From the NCBI GenBank assembly GCA_030594505.1, contig JAUVFC010000026.1:1-12117 (forward strand): DNA of 12,117 bases, in the 5' to 3' direction. A model generated the notes under the pieces. That model ran no database searches, was not told where the DNA came from, and saw nothing but the letters and a program-made list of their open reading frames with translations. The position numbers and the translations under genes were made by a program. Positions 5,609 through 12,117 of the stretch are shown in pieces; within the stretch, counting starts at the first letter, position 1, and each line of letters opens with the position of its first letter. Origin of the DNA: Desulfobacterales bacterium (lineage in GTDB: Bacteria; Desulfobacterota; Desulfobacteria; Desulfobacterales; C00003106).

Positions 5609-6208
5609 ATGCCACTTATTCCGATGGTAATTGAACAGACTTCGCGGGGCGAACGTGCTTATGATATCTATTCCAGACTCTTGAAAGACAGGATCATTTT
5701 TCTCGGATCGGCGATAATTGATGAAGTTGCAAACCTTTTAATCGCACAAATGCTCTTTTTGGAATCTGAAGAGCCGGACAAGGATATCAATTTTTATATC
5801 AATTCCCCTGGGGGTACAGTCTCTGCAGGGCTTGCCATTTATGATACAATGCAGTATATTAAACCTAATGTCTCTACACTATGTATGGGGCAGGCTGCCA
5901 GCATGGGAGCCCTCCTCTTGGCGGCCGGAGAAAAAGGGAAACGATTTACGCTTCCTCATTCCAGGATATTGATCCACCAACCCCTGGGCGGGTTTCAGGG
6001 GCAAGCAACTGATATTGAAATCCAGACAAGAGAAATACTCCGGATGCGAGAAGCCCTGAACGCAATTTTGGCTACGCATACAAACAAAGATATGATGCAA
6101 ATTCAGCAGGATACTGATAGAGATTATTATATGAGTGGAAAAGAAGCCTTAGAATATGGTATCGTAGATCAAGTGATTACAAAAAGAAAAATGGAGAAAA
6201 AAGACTAA
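5609..6208 (+). CDS. clpP: ATP-dependent Clp protease proteolytic subunit ClpP
   Basis: Serine protease that forms a two-ring, 14-subunit chamber and degrades substrates fed by ClpX (or ClpA, not seen here). The 199-aa product carries the full catalytic triad: Ser98 in GQAASMGA, His123 in ILIHQPLGG and Asp172 in TDRDYYMS. The FYINSPGG oxyanion-strand motif is at 62-69. The N-terminus (MPLIPMVIEQTSRGERAYDIYSRLL) is typical, with a short propeptide expected to be removed. The start has AAGGAGAAG five bases upstream. The gene sits 25 bases after tig and 26 bases before clpX, consistent with one message. No residue of note is missing. Confidence 0.98.
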   Translation: MPLIPMVIEQTSRGERAYDIYSRLLKDRIIFLGSAIIDEVANLLIAQMLFLESEEPDKDINFYINSPGGTVSAGLAIYDTMQYIKPNVSTLCMGQAASMGALLLAAGEKGKRFTLPHSRILIHQPLGGFQGQATDIEIQTREILRMREALNAILATHTNKDMMQIQQDTDRDYYMSGKEALEYGIVDQVITKRKMEKKD

Positions 6209-6234
6209 CCCAACATTTGGGGAGGATAACAATA

Positions 6235-7494
6235 ATGCCAAAACGGGGCGAGATAACTACAGGAGATCTTTTATGTTCTTTCTGTGGAAAGGGTCAGGAT
6301 GAAGTAAAAAAACTAATCGCAGGTCCCGCAGTATATATCTGTGATGAATGTATTGAGCTGTGTAATGAGATTATCCAGGAAGAATACGGGAAAACAAAGG
6401 AATCTTCGGCACAGGCTGCCATCCCTAAGCCCTCTGAGATAAAAGCGATTCTGGATGAATATGTCATAGAGCAGGAACAGGCAAAGAAGATATTGGCTGT
6501 TGCTGTTTACAATCACTACAAACGGGTTGAGAGCGATGTGTCCGTGGATGACGTGGAGATTGAAAAAAGTAATGTCCTTCTGATCGGGCCGACCGGTTCG
6601 GGAAAGACTCTTTTGGCTCAAACGTTGGCACGGATACTGAGTGTACCGTTTACCATTGCAGATGCCACTACCCTGACAGAGGCGGGATATGTTGGAGAAG
6701 ACGTTGAAAATATTATCGCCAGCTTGCTTCAAAACTGTGATTATGACGTGGGACGTGCAAGCCGGGGGATTGTGTACATTGATGAAATCGATAAGATCGC
6801 CAGAAAATCAGATAATCCTTCAATTACAAGGGATGTCTCAGGCGAAGGCGTACAACAGGCATTACTGAAAATTATTGAGGGCACCATGGCAAGCGTCCCG
6901 CCCAAGGGAGGACGAAAGCATCCGCAACAGGATTTCATCAAGATAAGCACATCTAATATACTATTTATCTGCGGCGGGACATTCAATGGATTAGAGCGGA
7001 TTATTCAAGCCCGTACAGGAACGAAAGCGATCGGGTTCGAAGCTGACATAATCAAACTCAAAAAAGAAAATATCGGTGAAACCCTGAAGTTGGTTCAACC
7101 GGAAGACCTTATCAAATTCGGTTTGATTCCGGAATTCATAGGCAGACTCCCTGTGAGTGCGACCCTGAGCGAACTAAATAAAAATGCGCTCATTAAGATC
7201 CTTACCCAACCAAAGAATGCGCTGGTAAAACAGTTTCAAAAACTCTTTGGATTCGAAAACGTAAACCTTCGATTTACTGATAGCGCTCTCAAGGCAATCG
7301 CTCAATCAGCCTTTGAAAGAAAGACCGGGGCTCGTGCCTTGAGGGCTATACTGGAAGAGACCATGCTTGATATAATGTACGAAATCCCTTCTATTGAAGG
7401 AGTTACTGAATGTGTAATAAGTGAAGAGGTAATTGTAAATGAAGACGACCCCATTCTTATTTTTGAAAGCGAACAAAATAAAAAGCAGGCATAA
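6235..7494 (+). CDS. clpX: ATP-dependent Clp protease ATP-binding subunit ClpX
   Basis: AAA+ hexamer that recognises, unfolds and threads substrates into ClpP. The 419-aa product has the N-terminal C4 zinc-binding domain (Cys14, Cys17, Cys36, Cys39), Walker A GPTGSGKT (118-125), pore loop GYVGED (151-156) and Walker B IVYIDEID (179-186). It also has the RKH loop (227-229), the IGF loop that docks onto ClpP (266-268) and sensor 2 GARALR (365-370). The frame is open to a TTG at 6217, but that TTG merges with the ribosome site GGGGAGG (6219-6225). The ATG at 6235 gives the canonical MPKRG start and nine-base spacing. The stop codon TAA lies within the 5-bp target duplication of the MITE that follows. 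Confidence 0.98.
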   Translation: MPKRGEITTGDLLCSFCGKGQDEVKKLIAGPAVYICDECIELCNEIIQEEYGKTKESSAQAAIPKPSEIKAILDEYVIEQEQAKKILAVAVYNHYKRVESDVSVDDVEIEKSNVLLIGPTGSGKTLLAQTLARILSVPFTIADATTLTEAGYVGEDVENIIASLLQNCDYDVGRASRGIVYIDEIDKIARKSDNPSITRDVSGEGVQQALLKIIEGTMASVPPKGGRKHPQQDFIKISTSNILFICGGTFNGLERIIQARTGTKAIGFEADIIKLKKENIGETLKLVQPEDLIKFGLIPEFIGRLPVSATLSELNKNALIKILTQPKNALVKQFQKLFGFENVNLRFTDSALKAIAQSAFERKTGARALRAILEETMLDIMYEIPSIEGVTECVISEEVIVNEDDPILIFESEQNKKQA

Positions 7495-7495
7495 C
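7491..7495. repeat. Left 5-bp target-site duplication of the MITE
   Basis: ATAAC directly precedes the left end of the element and is repeated at 7638-7642 after the right end. Its central TAA is the clpX stop codon. Confidence 0.85.
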
Positions 7496-7637
7496 GAGAC
7501 CTTTGAAAAACGTTCAATTTTGTTCAAGGTCAAGGAAAGCGAAATTTTTAACCGGAGGAATACATTGAGTATTTTGAGGATTAAAAATTGAGCCTGACGC
7601 AGAAATTGGGCAAAAGAGGACGTTTTTCAAAGGTCTC
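7496..7637. mobile_element. 142-bp palindromic miniature element (MITE) between clpX and lon
   Basis: Perfect 17-bp terminal inverted repeats, GAGACCTTTGAAAAACG (7496-7512) and its reverse complement (7621-7637), are flanked by the 5-bp direct repeat ATAAC. Together these are the signature of a transposed element. The inside continues as a nested imperfect palindrome: AATTTTTAA/TTAAAAATT (7543-7551, 7581-7589) and AATAC/GTATT (7559-7563, 7569-7573). A transcript could therefore fold into one long hairpin. It encodes no protein, so it would need a transposase supplied elsewhere; none with these ends is in the window, and the IS at 1470-3016 has different ends. Without it, lon would start 14 bases after the clpX stop. 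Confidence 0.88.
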
Positions 7638-7642
7638 ATAAC
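7638..7642. repeat. Right 5-bp target-site duplication of the MITE
   Basis: ATAAC, identical to 7491-7495. It is followed directly by the lon ribosome site GAGGAG (7645-7650). Confidence 0.85.
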
Positions 7643-7655
7643 ATGAGGAGACACC

Positions 7656-10121
7656 GTGTTTAATATAAAAAAACCAAAAAGGGCTGATGAACTTTCTTCA
7701 GCGCCACCTATATACCTTCCACTTCTTCCACTACGGGATATTGTAATTCTGCCCCATATGGTGGCGCCGCTGTTTGTGGGAAGAACCAAGTCTATCAATG
7801 CATTGTCAAATGCCCTGGATCAACACAATAAGAGAATCTTTTTGGCCACCCAAAAAGATGCCTCCATAGACTCGCCAAATGAAAAGGATATATACCGGAC
7901 AGGCACTATTGGGACGGTACTTCAACTCTTAAAACTACCGGACGGCACGGTAAAAGTCCTTATAGAAGGGAAAAAACGGGCGCATATCAAACGGGTTGCC
8001 CAAGATGACTCGTACTTTTTGGTTGAAGTTGAGGAAATAATTGAGCCTGATGTACATACGCCGGAAATCGAGGCTCTCTGCCGAAACATTATAAGTGCGT
8101 TTTTGAATTACTCAAAAATAAACAAGAACATTTCCAGCGACCTGGCCAATACGATAGCTTCCATTGAGAATCCTTCACGACTGGCGGATACCGTAGCGGC
8201 ACACTTTTCCTTCAAAATTAAAGACAAGCAAAGGATGTTGGAAGCAACGCAAACTTTCAATAGATTGACCATTCTCTATGAACTTATGCAATCTGAAGTT
8301 GAGGTACTCCGGATAGAAACCCGCATCAAGGGAAGAGTGAAAAAACAGATGGAAAAAATGCAGAAAAACTACTATCTGAACGAGCAGATGCGGGCCATTA
8401 AAAAGGAAATGGGGGATGCCGACGATCAGCAAAGCGAATTGCAAGAGCTCGAAAAACGGATAAAGCGCAAAAGGTTGTCAAAAGAGGCCAACGCCAAGGT
8501 ACAGCAAGAGTTCAAAAAACTGAAGATGATGTCCCCGATGTCGGCAGAGGCCGCAGTTGTACGGAATTACATTGATTGGATCATTGAACTTCCGTGGTTC
8601 GACAGGACCAAGGTTCAGACTGACATTGAAAAGGCCGAGGGAATCCTTAACAGTGACCACTATGGTCTGGAAAAGCCGAAGGAGAGAATTCTTGAATACC
8701 TGGCGGTTCAATCCCTGGTGAAAAAGATTCGGGGACCTATCCTCTGTCTTGTCGGTCCACCGGGGGTTGGCAAGACGTCGTTGGCCAAATCTGTAGCGCG
8801 GTCCACAAATCGAAAATTCATTCGGCTTTCTCTGGGAGGTGTCCGGGATGAAGCCGAAATTCGCGGGCACAGACGAACCTACATCGGCGCATTGCCGGGC
8901 AAGATTATACAATCTCTCAAGAAAGTAAAGACAAACAACCCTGTCTTCTGCATGGATGAAGTAGACAAAATGAGTACCGACTTTCGAGGCGACCCCTCAG
9001 CCGCGCTCCTTGAAGTCCTTGATCCGGAGCAAAATTATGCATTCAACGATCACTACTTAGATGTGGATTACGACCTCTCTGAGATCCTGTTTATCACTAC
9101 AGCCAACACGTTGCACAACATCCCGGCGCCCCTGCAAGATCGAATGGAAATCATACGACTTCCGGGCTATACCGAACATGAAAAATTACAGATAGCAAAA
9201 GGTTTTTTGACAGCCAAACATATCAAGATGAACGGTTTGAATGATAAAAATCTACACTTCTCGGATAATGCTGTTTTGACCATTATTCGTGAATATACGC
9301 GGGAGGCGGGGGTACGCAATCTGGAACGCGAAATAGCTTCGATATGTCGCAAAGTGGCCCGTAAGGTCGCCAAAAAAGGCAAAGACACAAACATTCGGAT
9401 ATCAGAACAGTCTGTAAAAAAATATCTCGGCACCCCTCGCTATAGATACGGCCAGGTCGAAGAAACAGACGAGATCGGCCTTGCCACCGGCCTTGCCTGG
9501 ACAGAGGTTGGAGGAGAGATCCTGGTTATTGAAACAATTGTCATGCCGGGAAAAGGGAAGCTTGATGTGACCGGGAAACTGGGAGACGTAATGCAGGAGT
9601 CGGCTCGTGCGGCGTTGAGTTATGCGCGTTCGCGTGCCACACGTCTCGGTATTAATCCGAACTTTTACCATGATGTAGACATACATATACATGTTCCCGA
9701 AGGCGCTACACCAAAAGACGGGCCTTCGGCCGGCATTGCAATGGTCAGCTCCATTGTATCGGCCCTTATTAAAAAGCCGGTCTATAGAACCATCGCGATG
9801 ACCGGTGAGATTACCCTTCGAGGACGTGTGCTTCCGATCGGAGGCCTGAAAGAAAAGATCCTTGCAGCGCACCGCGGCAGAATCACCAAGGTAATTATAC
9901 CGGCAGAGAATAAGAAGGACCTCAACGATATCCCTGCTGTAATTCTAAAGCAAATAGAGATAATTTTAGTCGATCATATAGATGAGGTCTTGTCCACCGC
10001 GCTTAAGCTGGAAGAAGGTGAATCCCTTTTTAAAGAAGCAGGGGAAAGTTTACCGGCATTCCTGCCGGCGGCCGGAAAGGAGATAGAATCAGACGCCAAT
10101 CGGGGCAGCATTATTAATTAG
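7656..10121 (+). CDS. lon: ATP-dependent protease La (Lon)
   Basis: Homohexameric AAA+ serine protease of the cytoplasm that removes damaged and short-lived regulatory proteins. The 821-aa product has the N-terminal substrate-binding domain (about 20-215, starting YLPLLPLRDIVILPHMV), a coiled-coil and helical region (about 215-310), and Walker A GPPGVGKT (367-374). Walker B is VFCMDEVDK (430-438), and the arginine-finger/sensor region lies around 482-497. The C-terminal protease domain has catalytic Ser691 in DGPSAGIA and Lys734 in GGLKEKILAAHR, the usual Lon dyad. A variable tail follows from about 785. The start is GTG at 7656 with GAGGAG five bases upstream. Length is typical of LonA. It is the last gene of the tig-clpP-clpX-lon series, now separated from clpX by the MITE, and is followed by a terminator. 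Confidence 0.97.
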   Translation: MFNIKKPKRADELSSAPPIYLPLLPLRDIVILPHMVAPLFVGRTKSINALSNALDQHNKRIFLATQKDASIDSPNEKDIYRTGTIGTVLQLLKLPDGTVKVLIEGKKRAHIKRVAQDDSYFLVEVEEIIEPDVHTPEIEALCRNIISAFLNYSKINKNISSDLANTIASIENPSRLADTVAAHFSFKIKDKQRMLEATQTFNRLTILYELMQSEVEVLRIETRIKGRVKKQMEKMQKNYYLNEQMRAIKKEMGDADDQQSELQELEKRIKRKRLSKEANAKVQQEFKKLKMMSPMSAEAAVVRNYIDWIIELPWFDRTKVQTDIEKAEGILNSDHYGLEKPKERILEYLAVQSLVKKIRGPILCLVGPPGVGKTSLAKSVARSTNRKFIRLSLGGVRDEAEIRGHRRTYIGALPGKIIQSLKKVKTNNPVFCMDEVDKMSTDFRGDPSAALLEVLDPEQNYAFNDHYLDVDYDLSEILFITTANTLHNIPAPLQDRMEIIRLPGYTEHEKLQIAKGFLTAKHIKMNGLNDKNLHFSDNAVLTIIREYTREAGVRNLEREIASICRKVARKVAKKGKDTNIRISEQSVKKYLGTPRYRYGQVEETDEIGLATGLAWTEVGGEILVIETIVMPGKGKLDVTGKLGDVMQESARAALSYARSRATRLGINPNFYHDVDIHIHVPEGATPKDGPSAGIAMVSSIVSALIKKPVYRTIAMTGEITLRGRVLPIGGLKEKILAAHRGRITKVIIPAENKKDLNDIPAVILKQIEIILVDHIDEVLSTALKLEEGESLFKEAGESLPAFLPAAGKEIESDANRGSIIN

Positions 10122-10147
10122 TTATGTAGTTATGCAGATCTATCACA

Positions 10148-10181
10148 GGCACAAGGTTTTTCGGCTTTGTGCCTTTTCTTT
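10148..10181 (+). terminator. Rho-independent terminator after lon
   Basis: GGCACAA (10148-10154) pairs with TTGTGCC (10167-10173), and the stem is followed at once by TTTTCTTT (10174-10181). It begins 27 bases after the lon stop codon and closes the quality-control unit. Confidence 0.88.
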
Positions 10182-10197
10182 GGAAATTCAGTAAATA

Positions 10198-10439
10198 CTC
10201 AGGTTTGTCAGGTTCAGGGTTCAGGGGTTCACGGTTCAAGGTTCCGGTTCAGGGTTGCTCGCCTTGCTCTCTTCACATTTACAAGGCAACATAGAGTTTT
10301 CTCTAAACTCCACCGCAAGAACCGGACGAATTCATTCGTATAACCTCTCTTTCACCTGCCCGCCATCGCTCTCGCTCAGGCGAGGCAGGCGGGTCAGTTT
10401 AACCGTGAACCCCTGAACCCTGAACCTGACAAACCTGAG
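10198..10439. repeat. 242-bp element with 39-bp perfect inverted repeats (lon-ndk spacer)
   Basis: The arm at 10198-10236 (CTCAGGTTTGTCAGG... to ...CACGGTT) is the exact reverse complement of 10401-10439. The arms and adjoining DNA are built from degenerate GGTTCA units. Nested hairpins lie inside: GTTGC..CTTG/CAAGGCAAC (10254-10290, four-base bulge), GAGTTT/AAACTC (10294-10310), ACGAAT/ATTCGT (10326-10339) and CTCGC/GCGAG (10371-10384). A partial extra copy, ACAAACCTGA, follows at 10441-10450. No ORF of note and no clear target duplication is seen. It could be a non-autonomous mobile or interspersed repeat, or a structured RNA. Together with the terminator it accounts for most of the 376-bp gap between lon and ndk. 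Confidence 0.85.
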
Positions 10440-10497
10440 CACAAACCTGAACAGTTAGAAAATTCATAGGACACGAATAATTATCATGGAGGCAACA

Positions 10498-10914
10498 ATG
10501 CAAAGAACTTTATCAATTATCAAACCAGACGCGGTAGCAAACAACCATATAGGAGACGTAATCAAAAGATTCGAATCAAACGGTCTCAAGATTGTAGGGA
10601 TGAAGATGATCCGTATGACCAAAAAAGAGGCCCGGGGTTTTTATGCAGTACACAAGGATCGCCTTTTTTTTGACAGCCTGACTGATTTTATGTCGTCAGG
10701 CCCTGCCATAGCAATGATCCTGCAGGGTGAAAATGCCATCGTAAAAAACCGTGAGCTTATGGGGGCTACCGACCCCAAGGAGGCTGCCGGGGGGAGCATT
10801 CGCCGGGACTTTGCCGTCGATAAAGAGAAAAACGCGGTACACGGTTCAGATTCACCGGAAAGCGCCGCATTTGAGATCGGGTATTTTTTCAATAGTCTGG
10901 AAATTGTAGAATAA
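10498..10914 (+). CDS. ndk: Nucleoside diphosphate kinase
   Basis: Transfers the terminal phosphate from ATP to NDPs through a phosphohistidine, balancing (d)NTP pools in the cytoplasm. The 138-aa product starts MQRTLSIIKPDAV, the family's canonical N-terminus, and has catalytic His115 in NAVHGSDSPE. The nucleotide-binding GATDPKEA..GSIRRDF segment lies just before it. An ATG at 10486 would add four residues, but it overlaps the ribosome site GGAGG (10488-10492) that serves the ATG at 10498 with five-base spacing, so the shorter form is chosen. The lon terminator and the inverted-repeat element lie upstream, so it probably has its own promoter, though none is clear in the short gap. It converges with the kinase gene, with 14 bases between the stop codons and no terminator visible. 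Confidence 0.97.
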   Translation: MQRTLSIIKPDAVANNHIGDVIKRFESNGLKIVGMKMIRMTKKEARGFYAVHKDRLFFDSLTDFMSSGPAIAMILQGENAIVKNRELMGATDPKEAAGGSIRRDFAVDKEKNAVHGSDSPESAAFEIGYFFNSLEIVE

Positions 10915-10928
10915 GGAAAAACTATCGA

Positions 10929-12047
10929 TCAGCGGCCCTCACACGGAAGGGTCACCCTGAAGGTACTCCCTTTGCCGGGCTCACTCTCTACCTCAATTTT
11001 TCCTTCCATCAGTTCGACCAGCTTTTTGGTGATGGCCAGCCCCAGCCCGGTGCCGGGAATCTTGCCGGAAGTTTCGACCCGCTTAAAGCGGTCAAAAATC
11101 TCAGGAAGAGATTCTTCAGAAATGCCGATGCCGGTGTCGCTGACAAAAATAACGACTCTTGATTCATCTTCTTCCGGCAAATCCGCTCGCAATCTCACAA
11201 AACCCTTGTCCGTAAACTTGATCGCGTTGCCGATCAGGTTAATAAGAACCTGAGTCAGCCTCTTTGCATCAGCGCGAATTAACGGAAAACCAGCCGGAAT
11301 TTCCACTTCAAATTTCAAGCCTTTTTCACCCGCCTGTCTCTCAAGACCGGGATAGAAGCTGTCAGTCATCTGCCGAAGTTCAACCGCTTCAAAAACAATG
11401 TCCACATGCCCGGCTTCGATTTTGGATATTTCCAGAATATCCTCGATAATTGAAGCCAGGTGCCTGCCCATGTCAACAATGTCATTCATCAGTTTAGCTC
11501 GCCTTTCAGAAGTAAGCTTGTCTCTGTCTGCCAGTCGTTCCACAGTCTGGGCGGCGCTAATTATTCCGCTCAGAGGAGTGCGAATCTCGTGCGATATCAA
11601 AGCCAAAAACTGATCTTTAAGATGGCTGGCCTCTTCAGCAGCCTGACAAGCAATTTTTGTTTCACGGAACTTGCGTTCCAACTTTGTATGGTTGATAGCT
11701 CTAATGATCTGAATATTCAGAGTGCCGAAATCAACCGGTTTCTGGGCAAAATCCGATCCGCCGGCTTTCATAAATTCCACGGCCAGGCGGAGTGAACCGT
11801 GCGCGGTGAACATAATCACCGGCGGCGGAGCAGCCAGGGTTTTGATGTTTTCAAAAGTCTCCAGCCCGTCCATTTCCGGCATCATCTGGTCAAGTAAAAT
11901 CAGATCGAAGTTTTCGCCGTTGTTCAGGACCTCAATGGCCTCAATCCCGCTTTCAACAGCTTGCACCTCATAGTTAAGTTTCTCCAGCCTGCGCTCCATT
12001 ACTTTGCGAATATTTCTTTCATCATCAACCACCAGGATTTTCGTCAT
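10929..12047 (-). CDS. Receiver domain-histidine kinase hybrid, soluble
   Basis: Two-component signalling protein that begins with a receiver and ends with a kinase. Numbered from the ATG at 12047 (372 aa): the receiver domain spans about 2-120 with the acidic pair Asp8-Asp9, phosphoacceptor Asp53 (LLDQMMPEMDG), Thr81 and Lys103. A short linker helix follows. HisKA has the H-box SHEIRTPLSG with His153. HATPase_c has the N-box around Asn274 (LINLIGNAIKF), G1 DTGIG (304-308) and G2 GTGLGLA (332-338). There is no membrane segment, PAS or output domain, so its input is probably phosphate from another kinase onto the receiver, modulating its own kinase. The frame is open to 12074; ATG 12047 is preferred because GGAG stands six bases upstream and MTKILVVDDE is the usual receiver start. 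Its partner is not in the window. Confidence 0.92.
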   Translation of the reverse strand: MTKILVVDDERNIRKVMERRLEKLNYEVQAVESGIEAIEVLNNGENFDLILLDQMMPEMDGLETFENIKTLAAPPPVIMFTAHGSLRLAVEFMKAGGSDFAQKPVDFGTLNIQIIRAINHTKLERKFRETKIACQAAEEASHLKDQFLALISHEIRTPLSGIISAAQTVERLADRDKLTSERRAKLMNDIVDMGRHLASIIEDILEISKIEAGHVDIVFEAVELRQMTDSFYPGLERQAGEKGLKFEVEIPAGFPLIRADAKRLTQVLINLIGNAIKFTDKGFVRLRADLPEEDESRVVIFVSDTGIGISEESLPEIFDRFKRVETSGKIPGTGLGLAITKKLVELMEGKIEVESEPGKGSTFRVTLPCEGR

Positions 12048-12117
12048 TTTCAGCTCCATTTTAAATGGAAACACGTCAATCTCTTTACGCTCATCATTTT
12101 TTCAAAATCTTAGCGAC

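Noticed and set aside
6217..6234. Upstream TTG start for clpX (adding MGRITI)
   Set aside because: The TTG overlaps the GGGGAGG ribosome site that serves the ATG at 6235; the shorter form has the canonical ClpX N-terminus.
10198..10255. GGTTCA-type repeats as a CRISPR array
   Set aside because: The units are only 7-8 bp, degenerate and without spacers.
12094..12117. Possible C-terminus (VAKILKK, then stop) of an upstream minus-strand gene
   Set aside because: Seven codons at the window edge are too few to support a gene, though the position before the kinase gene would suit an operon partner.

Overview
The window looks like an ordinary chromosomal stretch from an anaerobic, Gram-negative bacterium, most likely a deltaproteobacterium (Desulfobacterota). 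The reasons are the futalosine-type menaquinone genes, a single-domain TatA, the tig-clpP-clpX-lon order and the style of interspersed repeats. This placement is inferred from gene content and protein similarity recalled from memory, not from a search.

Layout: (1) 1-834, minus strand: mqnB and the start of mqnD, translationally close, for menaquinone synthesis by the futalosine route. (2) 835-1015: divergent promoter region, then tatA on the plus strand with a TTG start. (3) 1470-3016: one complete insertion sequence with about 21-bp perfect terminal inverted repeats and a DDE transposase gene on the minus strand. (4) 3159-3920, minus strand: an exported N-acetylmuramoyl-L-alanine amidase. 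A 15-bp sequence occurs on both sides of it in opposite orientation. (5) 4032-10181, plus strand: a strong sigma-70-like promoter, tRNA-Leu(UAG), trigger factor, clpP, clpX and lon, closed by a rho-independent terminator. This is a protein quality-control unit: trigger factor folds nascent chains, ClpXP and Lon degrade failed or regulatory proteins. A 142-bp palindromic miniature element with a 5-bp target duplication sits between clpX and lon. (6) 10198-10439: a 242-bp non-coding element bounded by 39-bp perfect inverted repeats. (7) ndk on the plus strand, convergent with a receiver/histidine-kinase protein gene on the minus strand that runs almost to the right edge.

I see no CRISPR array, prophage, toxin-antitoxin pair, defence island or novel multi-gene system. 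The genes are housekeeping. The interest lies between them: the MITE at the clpX stop codon, the 39-bp inverted-repeat element, the extra copies of the IS terminal motif in front of its own transposase, and the tRNA precursor whose leader and trailer can pair.
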